Source of the DNA: Croceibacterium selenioxidans
Lineage (GTDB): Bacteria; Pseudomonadota; Alphaproteobacteria; Sphingomonadales; Sphingomonadaceae
DNA: 64,000 bases
Direction: 5' to 3'
NCBI RefSeq assembly: GCF_018599195.1
Contig: NZ_JAHFVK010000002.1
Location: 124,001 to 188,000, forward strand
Below are positions 38,133 to 46,737 of this stretch, in pieces (the first letter of the stretch is position 1; each line of letters opens with the position of its first letter). The notes beneath the pieces are model-generated. The model made no database searches, was not told the DNA's origin, and saw only the letters and a list, made by a program, of their open reading frames with translations. A program made the position numbers and the translations under genes.

Positions 38133-38203
38133 CAAGGTGACACTTTTAGGCCCCAAGGTGACACTTTTTCGGTTTACGCCAAGAACCGTGTCACCCCGTC
38201 ACC
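38133..38203. promoter_or_regulatory. Phased GGTGACAC boxes upstream of queE
   Basis: CAAGGTGACACTTTT occurs twice, at 38133-38147 and 38154-38168, with a 21-bp period (two helical turns). An inverted copy GTGTCACC follows at 38188-38195 and a half copy GTCACC at 38198-38203. They end 35 bp before the queE GTG. The region is distinctly T-rich compared with its surroundings. They look like binding sites for a regulator; which one is not known. Confidence 0.5.
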
Positions 38204-38237
38204 CCTTGTCAACTTACACACTCGGGCTGGCCGCATC

Positions 38238-38972
38238 GTGCCGCTGACTCTGGCCACGACCACTCCGGGCGAACCGGAGATCTTCGCCTCCCTGCAAGGC
38301 GAGGGTCCGAGCATGGGCAAGCCTTGCGCTTTCGTGCGCCTCTCCCGCTGCAACCTCGCCTGCGTCTGGTGCGACACGCCGTACACCTGGCATTTCGAGG
38401 GCGACAACCGCCCCCACCGGGGCGGCGAGACCTACGAGCGTAAGGCCAACCAGCTCACGCTTGACGAAGCGGAGGTCGCCGCGCGCATCGCCGCGCTCGG
38501 CAAGCCGCGTCTCATCGTCACCGGTGGCGAACCGTTGCTGCAGGGACCGGCCCTCGCCCGGATGCTCGCGCTGCTGCACGACACGAAGGTCGAGATCGAA
38601 ACCAACGGTTCGGTCGCGCCGACCGACGCACTGGACGCGTTGGTCGATCAGTACAACGTCAGCCCGAAGCTGGCGCACTCGGGCAACCCTGCCGATCTGG
38701 CCCTGGTGCCGGACCGGCTCGCACACTGGGCGCAAGAGCCGCGCGCGTTTTTCAAGTTCGTGATCGCCGAGCCGGCTAACGTTGAGGAAGTCCTGAAACT
38801 GGCGGAAACCCACGCCATTCCCTCATCGCGCATCTACCTCATGGCGGAGGGCACCGACACTCGGACGCTCGAAGCGCGCGAGCAGTGGTTGGCGGAACTT
38901 TGCCTTTCCCACAATTTGACTCTGTCCAAACGCTTGCACATCCAACTCTACGGCGACACTAGAGGTACATGA
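38238..38972 (+). CDS. queE: 7-carboxy-7-deazaguanine synthase QueE
   Basis: Radical SAM enzyme that makes the 7-deazaguanine core for queuosine and related bases from carboxytetrahydropterin. The protein has 244 residues from GTG 38238. Motifs include EIFASLQGEGPSMGKPCAFV, then CNLACVWCDTPYTWHFEG with the CX3CX2C cluster of QueE, RLIVTGGEPLLQG and ETNGSV. The product could feed tRNA queuosine or DNA deazaguanine modification, but no other que or dpd gene is in the window. It overlaps the MATE gene by 4 bp (ATGA). Confidence 0.93.
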   Translation: MPLTLATTTPGEPEIFASLQGEGPSMGKPCAFVRLSRCNLACVWCDTPYTWHFEGDNRPHRGGETYERKANQLTLDEAEVAARIAALGKPRLIVTGGEPLLQGPALARMLALLHDTKVEIETNGSVAPTDALDALVDQYNVSPKLAHSGNPADLALVPDRLAHWAQEPRAFFKFVIAEPANVEEVLKLAETHAIPSSRIYLMAEGTDTRTLEAREQWLAELCLSHNLTLSKRLHIQLYGDTRGT

Positions 38973-40420
38973 ACAAGCCCGCGCCCGCGCCGTTTAAAGG
39001 CGACCTCACCGAAGGTCCGGTTTTCAAGACATTGCTGCTGTTCAGCGTACCCATGCTGCTCAGCAATATTCTCCAGTCGCTGAGCGGTACGATCAATTCG
39101 ATCTGGGTCGGACGGCTGATCGGTGAAGAGGCGTTGGCGGCAACGGCCAATGCCAACATCATCATGTTCCTGGTCGCCGGTGCGGCGTTCGGCTTCGGTA
39201 TGGCCGGAACGGTCAAGATCGGCCAGCGATATGGCGCCCGCGATATCGATGGAGCGCGCAAGACCTTCGGTACGGTGGTCGGGTTCTCGGCGGTGCTGAT
39301 GGCGGCGATCGCGCTGCTCGGCTACCTCACCGCGCCCGCGCTACTGACCGCGCTGCACACGCCGGGCGGGGCCTATCCCCTGGCGCTGATCTACATCCGG
39401 CTGATGTTCGTCTCGATGCCGTTCATGATGGTCTCGGTGATCCTGACCATGGGCCTGCGCGGCACAGGCGACGCGCGCACGCCGCTGATCTTCATGGGCG
39501 TGACGGTGGCGATCGACACGGTGCTCAACCCGATTCTGATCGCCGGTGTCGGCCCGTTCCCGGCGATGGGCATCGCCGGTTCGGCGACCTCCACCATCAT
39601 CGCCAGTCTGGTCTCGTTCCTGGGCATGTTGATCTACGTCTACGCCAAGGACCTGCCGCTGCGGCTGCGCGGAAGCGAGCTCGGCTACCTCAAGCCGCAG
39701 CGGGAGGAGCTCGGCTTCATCATCAGCAAGGGCATCCCGATGGGCGCGCAGATGCTGGTGATGAGCGCGGCGGGCATCATCATCGTGGGCCTGGTCAACC
39801 AGGAAGGCCTGCTGATGACCGCCGCCTACGGCGCGGCGATGCAGCTGTTCACCTACATTCAGATGCCGGCGATGGCCGTCGGCGGGGCCGTCAGTGCGAT
39901 TGCCGCCCAGTACATCGGGGCGCGGAAGTGGGACCGGCTCGATCATATTACTCGCGCCGGAGTGACGATGAACTTCGTCATGACCGGTGTGCTCACAGTC
40001 CTGCTGCTGGTGTTCGACCGCGCCGCGCTGGTGCTGTTCCTCGGCCCCGAAAGCCCCGCGGTTCCGCTCGCGCGGCACATCCAGCTGCTCGCCGGCTGGA
40101 GCTTCATGGTGTTCGGCGTGACCATGGTGTATTCGGCCACGATGCGTGCCGGCGGTGCGGTGTGGGTTCCGCTGCTGATCATCGCCATCGCCCTCTACCC
40201 CGTGCGCCTGGGCTTCTATTGGCTGACTTACGAGCGGCTCGGCTCGGACGCGATCTGGCTGTCGTTCCCGGTCGGCTCCCTCGCAGGACTGGTGCTCGGC
40301 TGGGGGTTTTACCACTACTCCGGCTGGCGCAAGCACGCGATGCCGGAAACGAGCGACGAAGCGCAGGAGCAAGCCAATGCCGACGGCGAACCAGCGGGCC
40401 GAATGGTCCCGGGCGGCTAA
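38969..40420 (+). CDS. MATE-family efflux transporter
   Basis: Multidrug and toxin extrusion (MatE) exporter that uses proton or sodium gradients, 483 residues with twelve hydrophobic helices. Typical features are SVPMLLSNILQSLSGTINSI at the first helix, RYGARDIDGARKTFG after helix 2, and GLRGTGDARTPLIFMGV. The C terminus is short and charged (PETSDEAQEQANADG). It follows queE with a 4-bp overlap, so the two are translated together. The substrate is unknown. Confidence 0.92.
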   Translation: MNKPAPAPFKGDLTEGPVFKTLLLFSVPMLLSNILQSLSGTINSIWVGRLIGEEALAATANANIIMFLVAGAAFGFGMAGTVKIGQRYGARDIDGARKTFGTVVGFSAVLMAAIALLGYLTAPALLTALHTPGGAYPLALIYIRLMFVSMPFMMVSVILTMGLRGTGDARTPLIFMGVTVAIDTVLNPILIAGVGPFPAMGIAGSATSTIIASLVSFLGMLIYVYAKDLPLRLRGSELGYLKPQREELGFIISKGIPMGAQMLVMSAAGIIIVGLVNQEGLLMTAAYGAAMQLFTYIQMPAMAVGGAVSAIAAQYIGARKWDRLDHITRAGVTMNFVMTGVLTVLLLVFDRAALVLFLGPESPAVPLARHIQLLAGWSFMVFGVTMVYSATMRAGGAVWVPLLIIAIALYPVRLGFYWLTYERLGSDAIWLSFPVGSLAGLVLGWGFYHYSGWRKHAMPETSDEAQEQANADGEPAGRMVPGG

Positions 40421-40531
40421 ATCCTGCCTGTCGGCGTAGCCGACGGGGACATGGCAGGCGCCGCAGGCGGTTGACGAAGGGGCGAATGGCACTCCGCCGG
40501 CCCCTCCACCCTCAGCTGCACGGAGGCTTCC

Positions 40532-40562
40532 TCTCCCCGTGAGGCGGCGCCTCACAGGGAGG
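40532..40562. terminator. Palindrome between MATE and hdeD genes
   Basis: CTCCCCGTGAGGCG and GCCTCACAGGGAG-like arms (40532-40562) form an imperfect inverted repeat just 3' of the convergent hdeD stop (40571) and about 110 bp after the MATE stop. No T tract follows. It may be a bidirectional terminator or a REP-type palindrome; a second small inverted repeat GTCGGC/GCCGAC lies near 40430. Confidence 0.4.
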
Positions 40563-40570
40563 ACCACCCC

Positions 40571-41113
40571 TTACGGCCGCCGCATCAGCAGCGAGGCCCA
40601 TCCTTCGATGATCAGCGACACTCCCAGGAAGATGCCAGGCATGAACACGCCAAGGCTCGGCAAGCGGAAGACCAGCCAGACGCCGCACGCAAGCGTGATG
40701 ACACCCGCGACGAGCACCCAGCCCCAGGCCCTGGCCGGCTTTGCGGTGAAGGCGAGCCAGATCTCGCCAATGCCCTGAAGGATCAACAGCCAGGCGAGCA
40801 GGACCGTGAGAAGGATCGCCGCGCTCACTGGCGCGAACCAGAAGCCCAGGCCGCCACCCACGTAGAGCAAGCCCAGCAAGAGGTGGAGGAAGAAGCTGCC
40901 CCAGCTCTTCGAAAAGGCGTGGATGATCCGGGCAATGCCTGAAACGATCAGCGAAGCCCCGACGATAATCGTGAGCGCCCAAGTCGCGGCGAGCGGCGAA
41001 AGGATCGCGAGCGTACCGGCGATGATGAAGACAATACCCATCAAGATACTGGTGCCCATTCGCTTGTTGGGGGCGTTGGGTGCGGTGTCTGCCGCTTCGG
41101 TAGCTGTGTTCAT
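40571..41113 (-). CDS. HdeD-family membrane protein (DUF308)
   Basis: The protein has 180 residues and six hydrophobic helices, each in a tight pair with short loops: MGIVFIIAGTLAILSPLAA, WALTIIVGASLIVSGIARII and onward. The pattern FxxGLLxVxxGxxF (HLLLGLLYVGGGLGFWFAPV) matches HdeD/DUF308. In enterobacteria HdeD helps acid resistance. It is preceded by arcA with 2 bp between genes on the same strand, so it is surely in an arcD-arcA-hdeD operon, which suggests a role in acid tolerance. Confidence 0.9.
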   Translation of the reverse strand: MNTATEAADTAPNAPNKRMGTSILMGIVFIIAGTLAILSPLAATWALTIIVGASLIVSGIARIIHAFSKSWGSFFLHLLLGLLYVGGGLGFWFAPVSAAILLTVLLAWLLILQGIGEIWLAFTAKPARAWGWVLVAGVITLACGVWLVFRLPSLGVFMPGIFLGVSLIIEGWASLLMRRP

Positions 41114-41115
41114 AG

Positions 41116-42363
41116 TCAGTCCTCCACTGGATCACGGATGATTGGACAGGTCATGCAATGTCCGCCGCCCCGGCCCCGGCCGAGTTCCCCCCCGGCGATG
41201 GTGATCACTTCGATCCCCGCCTTGCGCAGCAAGGTGTTGGTGTAAGTGTTACGGTCATAGGCGAAGACCACGCCCGGGGAGGCGCACACGAGGTTGGCGC
41301 CGCTGTCCCACTGGGTCCGCTCGCGCATGTAGGCGGTACCGCCAGTCTCGACGACGCGCATCTTCTTGACGCCAAGCGCCTCGGCGACGGTCTCGATGAA
41401 CGGGCCCTTGTCCTTGTGCAGAGTGACGGTGCCCGGCTTGTCACCTGGACGGTACGAGAACGCCTGAACCTTGTGGACGATGTCCGGGTAGAGCAGCACG
41501 CAATCGCGGTCGGCGAAAGTAAACACCGTGTCGAGATGCATCGCCGCGCGCAGCTTGGGCATGGCGGCGACGATCACCCGCTCGGCCGCGCCTTGTTCGA
41601 ACAAAGCAGCGGCGAGCTGGCTGATCCCCTGGCGGGAGGAGCGCTCGCTCATGCCGATGAGCACGGTGCCCTTGCCGATCGGCATGACGTCGCCGCCTTC
41701 GATCGTGGCAAGCCCGTGGTTCTCGAGCGGATTGCCCCACCATACTTTCACCTTGCCGGCGAAGTCCGGGTGGAAGCGATAGATGGCGGCGGCGAGGATC
41801 GTCTCCTCATGCCGGGCGGGCCAGTACAGCGGATTGAGCGTGACCCCGCCATAGATCCAGCAGGTGGTGTCGCGAGTGTAGAGCGTGTTCGGAAGCGGGG
41901 GCAGCAGGTATTCGTTGACGCCCGCCGCCTCTCGGATGAGGCCCAAGGTCTCGCCGCCGATGGCCTCGGGAAATTCCTCGGTCGAAAGTCCGCCAATTAG
42001 CGTTTCGGCCAGTTCGCGCGGCGGGAGGCCGTCGAGGTAGGAGCGGATCTCCCCCAGCAGTTCGAGGCCCACTTCGTTAGCGACGACTTCGTGGTCGAGG
42101 ATCCAGGCCTTGGCCTCCGGAATGGCGACCGTTTCGGCCAGCAGGTTGTGCATCTCGACTACTTCGATCCCGCGGTCGCGCATCTTGGCGACGAAATCGA
42201 AGTGATCTCGCTTGGCCACATCGACCCACAGCACGTCGTCGAACAGCAGGTCGTCGCAGTTGCTGGGTGTGAGCCGCTGGTGTGCGCGGCCCGGCGCGCA
42301 GACCATGACCTTGCGAAGCTGACCAACCTCGGAATGAACGCCGAATGGTAATGCCGTGGTCAT
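41116..42363 (-). CDS. arcA: Arginine deiminase
   Basis: Hydrolyses arginine to citrulline and ammonia, the first step of the deiminase pathway and a source of alkali. 415 residues, the normal length. The active-site nucleophile is Cys403 in [14 protein letters not shown] near the C terminus. Other conserved segments include [19 protein letters not shown] at the N terminus, [18 protein letters not shown], and [14 protein letters not shown] with the catalytic histidine region. It lies 31 bp after arcD and 2 bp before hdeD on the same strand. No arcB or arcC is present, so citrulline would have to be exported or used elsewhere. Confidence 0.96.
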   Translation of the reverse strand: MTTALPFGVHSEVGQLRKVMVCAPGRAHQRLTPSNCDDLLFDDVLWVDVAKRDHFDFVAKMRDRGIEVVEMHNLLAETVAIPEAKAWILDHEVVANEVGLELLGEIRSYLDGLPPRELAETLIGGLSTEEFPEAIGGETLGLIREAAGVNEYLLPPLPNTLYTRDTTCWIYGGVTLNPLYWPARHEETILAAAIYRFHPDFAGKVKVWWGNPLENHGLATIEGGDVMPIGKGTVLIGMSERSSRQGISQLAAALFEQGAAERVIVAAMPKLRAAMHLDTVFTFADRDCVLLYPDIVHKVQAFSYRPGDKPGTVTLHKDKGPFIETVAEALGVKKMRVVETGGTAYMRERTQWDSGANLVCASPGVVFAYDRNTYTNTLLRKAGIEVITIAGGELGRGRGGGHCMTCPIIRDPVED

Positions 42364-42394
42364 CTATCGATACCTCCTACGCGGTTTTGGCCCA

Positions 42395-43855
42395 TCAGAT
42401 CTGCACCACGCCCTTGGCGAGCAGGACGATGCCGATCACCGCAAAGGCCAGGATGATCAGGAAAACGATGAGCCCCGGCTTGGTGAACACCGGTGCGTTC
42501 TGTTCACGCCGCGCGATGAAGTAGAGTGCGGTTGCCGGGGCGAGGAGAATACAGGCGAGGAACAGGAAGACGTATCCCGCCGCCCAGATCAGGAACAGCG
42601 TATAGGCCGTAGAGACAGCGGCGATCGCCATCTCGCGGTTGCGGCTGCCTGCCGCACCGGCGCCGTATCCGTCCCCCTGCCAGGCGATCTTGAGCGCATA
42701 AGCACTCGCGAGTGCGAACGGCGCCAACGAAAGCGCCGCTGTCAGGTCCAATGTGAAGTCGAGCGCGTTCTCCGCGAACTGCACCGCAAACAGGATCACC
42801 GACACGAAGACGGAGGTCCAGAAGACCGCGCGCTCGGGAACTTCGGCGCTGTTGAGCCGGGCGAAGTGGCTCGGCATGTCGGAGTCCTTCGCCGCCGCGT
42901 ACATGACGTCGGCGGCCAGCAACTGCCAGGCGAGGTAGGCGCCGAGCACCGAGACGATGAGGCCGAGCCGGATGAAGGTCCCGCCCCATGGGCCGACCGC
43001 CGTTTCGAGCACGCCCCCGACCGAAGGTTGCGCCAGCCGGGCGATCTCGGCGGCAGGGAGGATGCCATACGAAAGGATGGAGATGGAGGCGAACAGCGCG
43101 AGCACGCTGAGGAACCCCAACACCGTCGCCTTGCCCACGTCCTCGCGCCGCTTGGCGTAACGGGAATAGACGCTCGCTCCCTCGATACCGAGGAACACGA
43201 AGACGGTGATAAGCATCGTGCCCTTCACCTGATCAAACAGCGAATGTCCGCCGGGAACGTCGTACCCTCCGGTGAGGTTGTCGGCGAAAACCTTGCCGTC
43301 GAAGAAAACGACAATGAGCACCAGGAAAAGCGCCAGCGGGACCAGCTTGGCGATCGTGACGATATAGTTGATCCAGGCCGCTTCCTTCACTCCGCGACTG
43401 ATAAGGAAGTAGTACCCCCACACCGCCACCACCGAGACAAAGAACGCTGGCCAGGTGTCTCCATTGCCGAATGTGCCCGACAGCTCGGGAAACAGCTGCG
43501 AAACGGTGGTCATGATGAGCACCCAGTAGAAGGCGTTCCCCGCACAGGCCGAAGCCCAGAAGCCGATCGCGGAAAGGAACCCTGGATAGACCCCAAATCC
43601 GGCGCGGGCGTAGACGTAGACTCCGTTGTCGAGGTTGGGCTTGCGGATCGCGAGCGTCTGAAAGACAAACGCCAGCGCCAGCATGCCCGTGCCCGCAATG
43701 GCCCAGGCGATAAGCGCACCGTAGACGCCCGTGACAGTCGCAAAGCGCGCCGGAAGCTGGAAGACCCCCGCTCCGACCATCGAGCCCACGACCATCGCGG
43801 TCAGGGCGGGAAGGGTCAGCTTGTCGGTGGCCTTCTGGATTGTTTCATCCGGCAT
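42395..43855 (-). CDS. arcD: Basic amino acid antiporter, ArcD/APC family
   Basis: Amino acid-polyamine-organocation transporter of 486 residues, with about twelve membrane helices. It begins KLTLPALTAMVVGSMVGAGV, the APC helix 1 with the GxG turn, followed by YVYARAGFGVYPGFLSAIGFW. These match bacterial arginine/ornithine or arginine/agmatine exchangers. It lies upstream of arcA on the same strand, so it probably imports arginine in exchange for ornithine or citrulline. Which counter-ion is used cannot be told, since the ornithine-producing genes are absent here. Confidence 0.9.
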   Translation of the reverse strand: MPDETIQKATDKLTLPALTAMVVGSMVGAGVFQLPARFATVTGVYGALIAWAIAGTGMLALAFVFQTLAIRKPNLDNGVYVYARAGFGVYPGFLSAIGFWASACAGNAFYWVLIMTTVSQLFPELSGTFGNGDTWPAFFVSVVAVWGYYFLISRGVKEAAWINYIVTIAKLVPLALFLVLIVVFFDGKVFADNLTGGYDVPGGHSLFDQVKGTMLITVFVFLGIEGASVYSRYAKRREDVGKATVLGFLSVLALFASISILSYGILPAAEIARLAQPSVGGVLETAVGPWGGTFIRLGLIVSVLGAYLAWQLLAADVMYAAAKDSDMPSHFARLNSAEVPERAVFWTSVFVSVILFAVQFAENALDFTLDLTAALSLAPFALASAYALKIAWQGDGYGAGAAGSRNREMAIAAVSTAYTLFLIWAAGYVFLFLACILLAPATALYFIARREQNAPVFTKPGLIVFLIILAFAVIGIVLLAKGVVQI

Positions 43856-44049
43856 CGATTGTTCCCTCCGTTGTCGATGTCACCGTCACGAGCGCGGCCG
43901 CGAGACTGCGCCCGCGCCCGCCATCGATCCGATGACGAGCGCGGGCTGGATAAAGAGTGGCATTCTCCGTTGCGTCTGGTCCGGCATTCAGCGCCCCCTG
44001 GACCTGGCCCGTTGGACTTCGTGTTCCCCCTCTTGGGTCACGATCGGGA

Positions 44050-44508
44050 TCAGCGACGATCCACTCTCGCGTTCTCCGCGGTGCCGGTGACACGCACGCG
44101 GTCGCCGACGCGATAGTCGCGCGCATTGCCCGGCTGGACCAGCGAGACCGTCTCGCCTGAGTCGAGCTGGATCACGAATTCGACGCCTTGCTGGCGACCC
44201 GCTCCCTGAACCGTGCTGCCGGCGGCGCCGCCAGTCACCGCACCGGCCGTCGCACCGGCGATGTTGGCCACGGTGCTACCACCGATCGTGCTGCCGACGG
44301 CACCGCCGATCACGGCCCCGGTAATGGCACCGAGCCGAGTGTTGCCCGGCCGAATGTCGACCCCGCGAACCGCGGTGATCGTGCCGAACTGGACCGGCTG
44401 TATCTGGCCGGCCGTGGCGGCGCTGGCATTGGTCGGGGAAGTTTTACAGGCGGAAAGGGGGGCGACCACGGCAAGCGGTACCGCGATCATCAGGATCACT
44501 CTTTTCAT
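44050..44508 (-). CDS. Glycine-zipper outer-membrane lipoprotein (SlyB/YmgG-like)
   Basis: A lipoprotein of 152 residues from ATG 44508, which has an excellent GAGGAG sequence 6-11 nt before it. The signal ends in the lipobox LSAC. The mature protein has a glycine zipper region GAITGAVIGGAVGSTIGGST and GATAGAVTGGAAGST (about 75-115), typical of SlyB-type proteins that insert in or bind the outer membrane. A beta-rich end (VQPGNARDYRVGDRVRVT) follows. It stands alone upstream of arcD on the same strand; 194 bp separate them. Confidence 0.88.
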   Translation of the reverse strand: MKRVILMIAVPLAVVAPLSACKTSPTNASAATAGQIQPVQFGTITAVRGVDIRPGNTRLGAITGAVIGGAVGSTIGGSTVANIAGATAGAVTGGAAGSTVQGAGRQQGVEFVIQLDSGETVSLVQPGNARDYRVGDRVRVTGTAENARVDRR

Positions 44509-44688
44509 CTTATTCTCCTCACAGACAGTGGCCACTTGGCGCTGAATGCGGCGATCGCGTGCCACGAAGACGATCGTCGCGGGTGATGCCGATCCGTTGA
44601 GTGGTAACGGGACTTGGAACTCGCCCTCCTCCTCGATGACCGCACGTTCCGCATGCCGTCACCGGACCTGCCGGATGGGGTTTCCCCC

Positions 44689-45168
44689 TCACTTCGGTCG
44701 CCAGACATAATTGCCTGCATCCATCATGAGGTTGAGGTGGAGCTTCCCATCCTGGATCACGAAGGTCCGCACGTTGGGCAGGCGCATGGCGATGTTGTCG
44801 AAGTTGCCTGGCGGACAGGCAGCCATCGAGGAGAAACCCATCTTGAGCTCGAGGCTGCCGCTGCTCTTGCGGTAATCGGCCGATGTCCATTGGCCACCCC
44901 CGCGATTGCAGGAGAGCTGCATCGCGATTGTTCCGTCCGCGTTGAGCGTCAGTGTGTAGACCTCGTCCTGCTTCGGCCTGATCGTACCGATGGAGTCATC
45001 CGACGACTGAAAATGGTCGAGATGCCATTCGGTCCCGGTAAGCGATGGGCCGCCGCTCTGCGACGACGAGCCCCCCGAGGAGTCCGTGGCACAGGCCGAA
45101 AGCGCTACGGCGAGCGACAGTGCCACCCCCGGCAACAACCCGGATTTACGAAGTAGAAATTTGCGCAC
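44689..45168 (-). CDS. META-domain lipoprotein (HslJ-like)
   Basis: A lipoprotein of 159 residues from GTG 45168. The signal peptide ends in the lipobox LSAC (about residue 26), followed by a serine/glycine linker. The remaining ~115 residues match the META domain: LTGTEWHLDHFQSSDD, YTLTLNADGTIAMQLSCNRG with the conserved CNR, the GSLELKMGFSSMAACPPG segment and YVWRPK. META/HslJ proteins are associated with heat or novobiocin tolerance in enterobacteria. A gap of 267 bp separates it from the divergent protease gene. Confidence 0.88.
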   Translation of the reverse strand: MRKFLLRKSGLLPGVALSLAVALSACATDSSGGSSSQSGGPSLTGTEWHLDHFQSSDDSIGTIRPKQDEVYTLTLNADGTIAMQLSCNRGGGQWTSADYRKSSGSLELKMGFSSMAACPPGNFDNIAMRLPNVRTFVIQDGKLHLNLMMDAGNYVWRPK

Positions 45169-45343
45169 CGCGGGGGCCCTTTCCCGACTAAACCTATGTT
45201 TATCCAGACATCTTTTGCGCTTGGATTGTCAGGAGAATATCGCACGGGTGGTGGAGCGATCATCGGTATAAACCCGCAAGTTGGCGGGACTTTTCCCTGA
45301 CACGGGCTCAATTTGGCCAAGCCCCGACGCTTGCAGGGCCACC

Positions 45344-45367
45344 GAAGATTAAATCGATTTAATCTTC
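45344..45367. repeat. Perfect 24-bp palindrome
   Basis: GAAGATTAAATC followed at once by its reverse complement GATTTAATCTTC forms a gapless palindrome (45344-45367), AT-rich in a GC-rich setting. It lies 69 bp before the HtrA-type gene ATG and 176 bp before the divergent META lipoprotein start. It has the size and symmetry of a dimeric regulator site. Confidence 0.8.
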
Positions 45368-45435
45368 ATGACAGGCTGGGGTCATCCAACGCGTGCACAA
45401 GGCCGTCCTGTAGACACGCAAAGGAATACGACGGA

Positions 45436-46578
45436 ATGTTCGCATCATCGCATCGCAAGGCGCTTCTGGGCGCCGTCCTGCTCGGCACGGCCGCGGGCGC
45501 GTTTGCGGCCACGACCTCGCTGCAGGATCTTGGCGATGGTTTCACGCAAGGCGGGACGAGCGCCAGCCAGTCCTTTGCCGAAGCCCCGGCCAATGGCGGT
45601 TCGCTAGCCGACATGGTCGAGCGCGTCGGGCCGGCGGTCGTCCAGATCGAAGCGCGGATTGGCGACCAGGTTTCCGAAATGGCGTTCGACGGGCTTCCGT
45701 TCGGTGTGGATCCGCGAAGCCCCTTCGGGGGTCGCGGCAACGGCCAGCCGGAAATGGCAGTGGGCTCAGGCTTCGTGATCGACGCGAGCGGCATCGTGGT
45801 TACCAACAACCACGTCGTCGAGAACGCCCAGCAGATCACCGTCAAGCTCAGTGACGGACGCGAACTTCCGGGCCGTGTCCTGGGCCGCGACCCCAAGACA
45901 GATCTCGCAGTCGTGAAGATCGAAGGAGGCGGCCCGTTCGAGGCGATCGCCTGGGGCGACAGCGATCATGCCAGGGTCGGCGACGACATCTTTGCCGTCG
46001 GTAGCCCGTTCGGACTGGGCAATACCGTAACTTCGGGCATCGTATCGGCTCGCGGTCGAGAGATTGGCGCGGGTCCCTATGACGATTTCCTGCAAGTCGA
46101 CGCCCCGATCAATTCGGGCAATTCCGGGGGGCCGCTGTTCAATGCCGCCGGCCACGTGATCGGCGTCAACACCGCGATCTTCTCGCCTTCTGGCGGCAAC
46201 GTCGGCATCGGTTTCGCGATCCCATCGCGCCTCGCGCAATCGGTGGTGGCGCAGATCGTCAAGGAAGGCCACGTCTCGCGAGGCCGTATCGGCGTTGCAT
46301 TGCAGCCGCTCAATCCCGAGATCGCGCAGCAGCTTGGCCTTTCGGATACGAAGGGTGCCTTGATCGCCGACGTCGAATCCGGCGGCCCGGCCGCGACCGC
46401 CGGGCTTCAGCGCGGCGACGTCGTGACGGCGTTCAACGGCCGTCCGATCCCTGACAGCCGCGAACTCGCACGGGCGGTGGCCTCGGCCAAGCCAGGCGCA
46501 ACCCTGTCCGCGGACTTCATTCGCGACGGCCACGACAGCAGGGTGAACCTGCGTATCGCGGAGATGTCCGACAGTTAG
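45436..46578 (+). CDS. HtrA/DegP-type periplasmic serine protease
   Basis: Envelope quality-control protease, 380 residues from ATG 45436. The N-terminal signal or anchor (about 9-25, ALLGAVLLGTAAGAFAA) directs it out. Trypsin-like catalytic residues are His126 (VVTNNHVVEN), Asp156 (RDPKTDLAVV) and Ser230 (NSGNSGGPLF). One PDZ domain covers about 290-375 (SRGRIGVALQPLNPEIAQQL and GLQRGDVVTAFNGRPI), so it is the single-PDZ (DegS-like) form rather than a DegP with two. In-frame codons upstream to 45313 cross the palindrome and are discounted. A repeat-rich gap follows. Confidence 0.94.
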   Translation: MFASSHRKALLGAVLLGTAAGAFAATTSLQDLGDGFTQGGTSASQSFAEAPANGGSLADMVERVGPAVVQIEARIGDQVSEMAFDGLPFGVDPRSPFGGRGNGQPEMAVGSGFVIDASGIVVTNNHVVENAQQITVKLSDGRELPGRVLGRDPKTDLAVVKIEGGGPFEAIAWGDSDHARVGDDIFAVGSPFGLGNTVTSGIVSARGREIGAGPYDDFLQVDAPINSGNSGGPLFNAAGHVIGVNTAIFSPSGGNVGIGFAIPSRLAQSVVAQIVKEGHVSRGRIGVALQPLNPEIAQQLGLSDTKGALIADVESGGPAATAGLQRGDVVTAFNGRPIPDSRELARAVASAKPGATLSADFIRDGHDSRVNLRIAEMSDS

Positions 46579-46599
46579 TTCGGGGACACATAACCTTCT

Positions 46600-46737
46600 C
46601 CCCTCTCCCCACTCAGGAGAGGGTGGGAGAGGGGCCGGTTTGCCCGCGGTCGATTCCCCCCCCTGTCGATCGCAAGTTTTGGCAGTCCCCCGCCGGCCCC
46701 TCTCCCTCCACCAGACAGACAGACAGTCAGTCAGTCC
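46600..46737. repeat. Multi-armed palindrome and tetranucleotide tract
   Basis: CCCCTCTCCC (46600-46609) pairs with GGGAGAGGGG (46625-46634), and GGGAGAGGGGCCGG (46625-46638) pairs perfectly with CCGGCCCCTCTCCC (46693-46706). Right after comes AGAC repeated three times, then AGTC three times (46713-46736), running into the histidine kinase stop. The gap has no gene. Confidence 0.75.

Noticed and set aside
37985-38237. preQ1 riboswitch upstream of queE
   Set aside because: No short stem with the A-rich tail of preQ1-I and no preQ1-II pattern; the repeats there look like DNA operator boxes instead.
43856-44049. FNR/ANR box controlling arcD
   Set aside because: Arginine deiminase operons are often under ANR, but no TTGAT-N4-ATCAA-like site is visible in this gap.
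42356-44116. Open frame of about 586 codons antisense to arcA and arcD
   Set aside because: Highly charged low-complexity translation without family features; the opposite strand carries two well-conserved genes.
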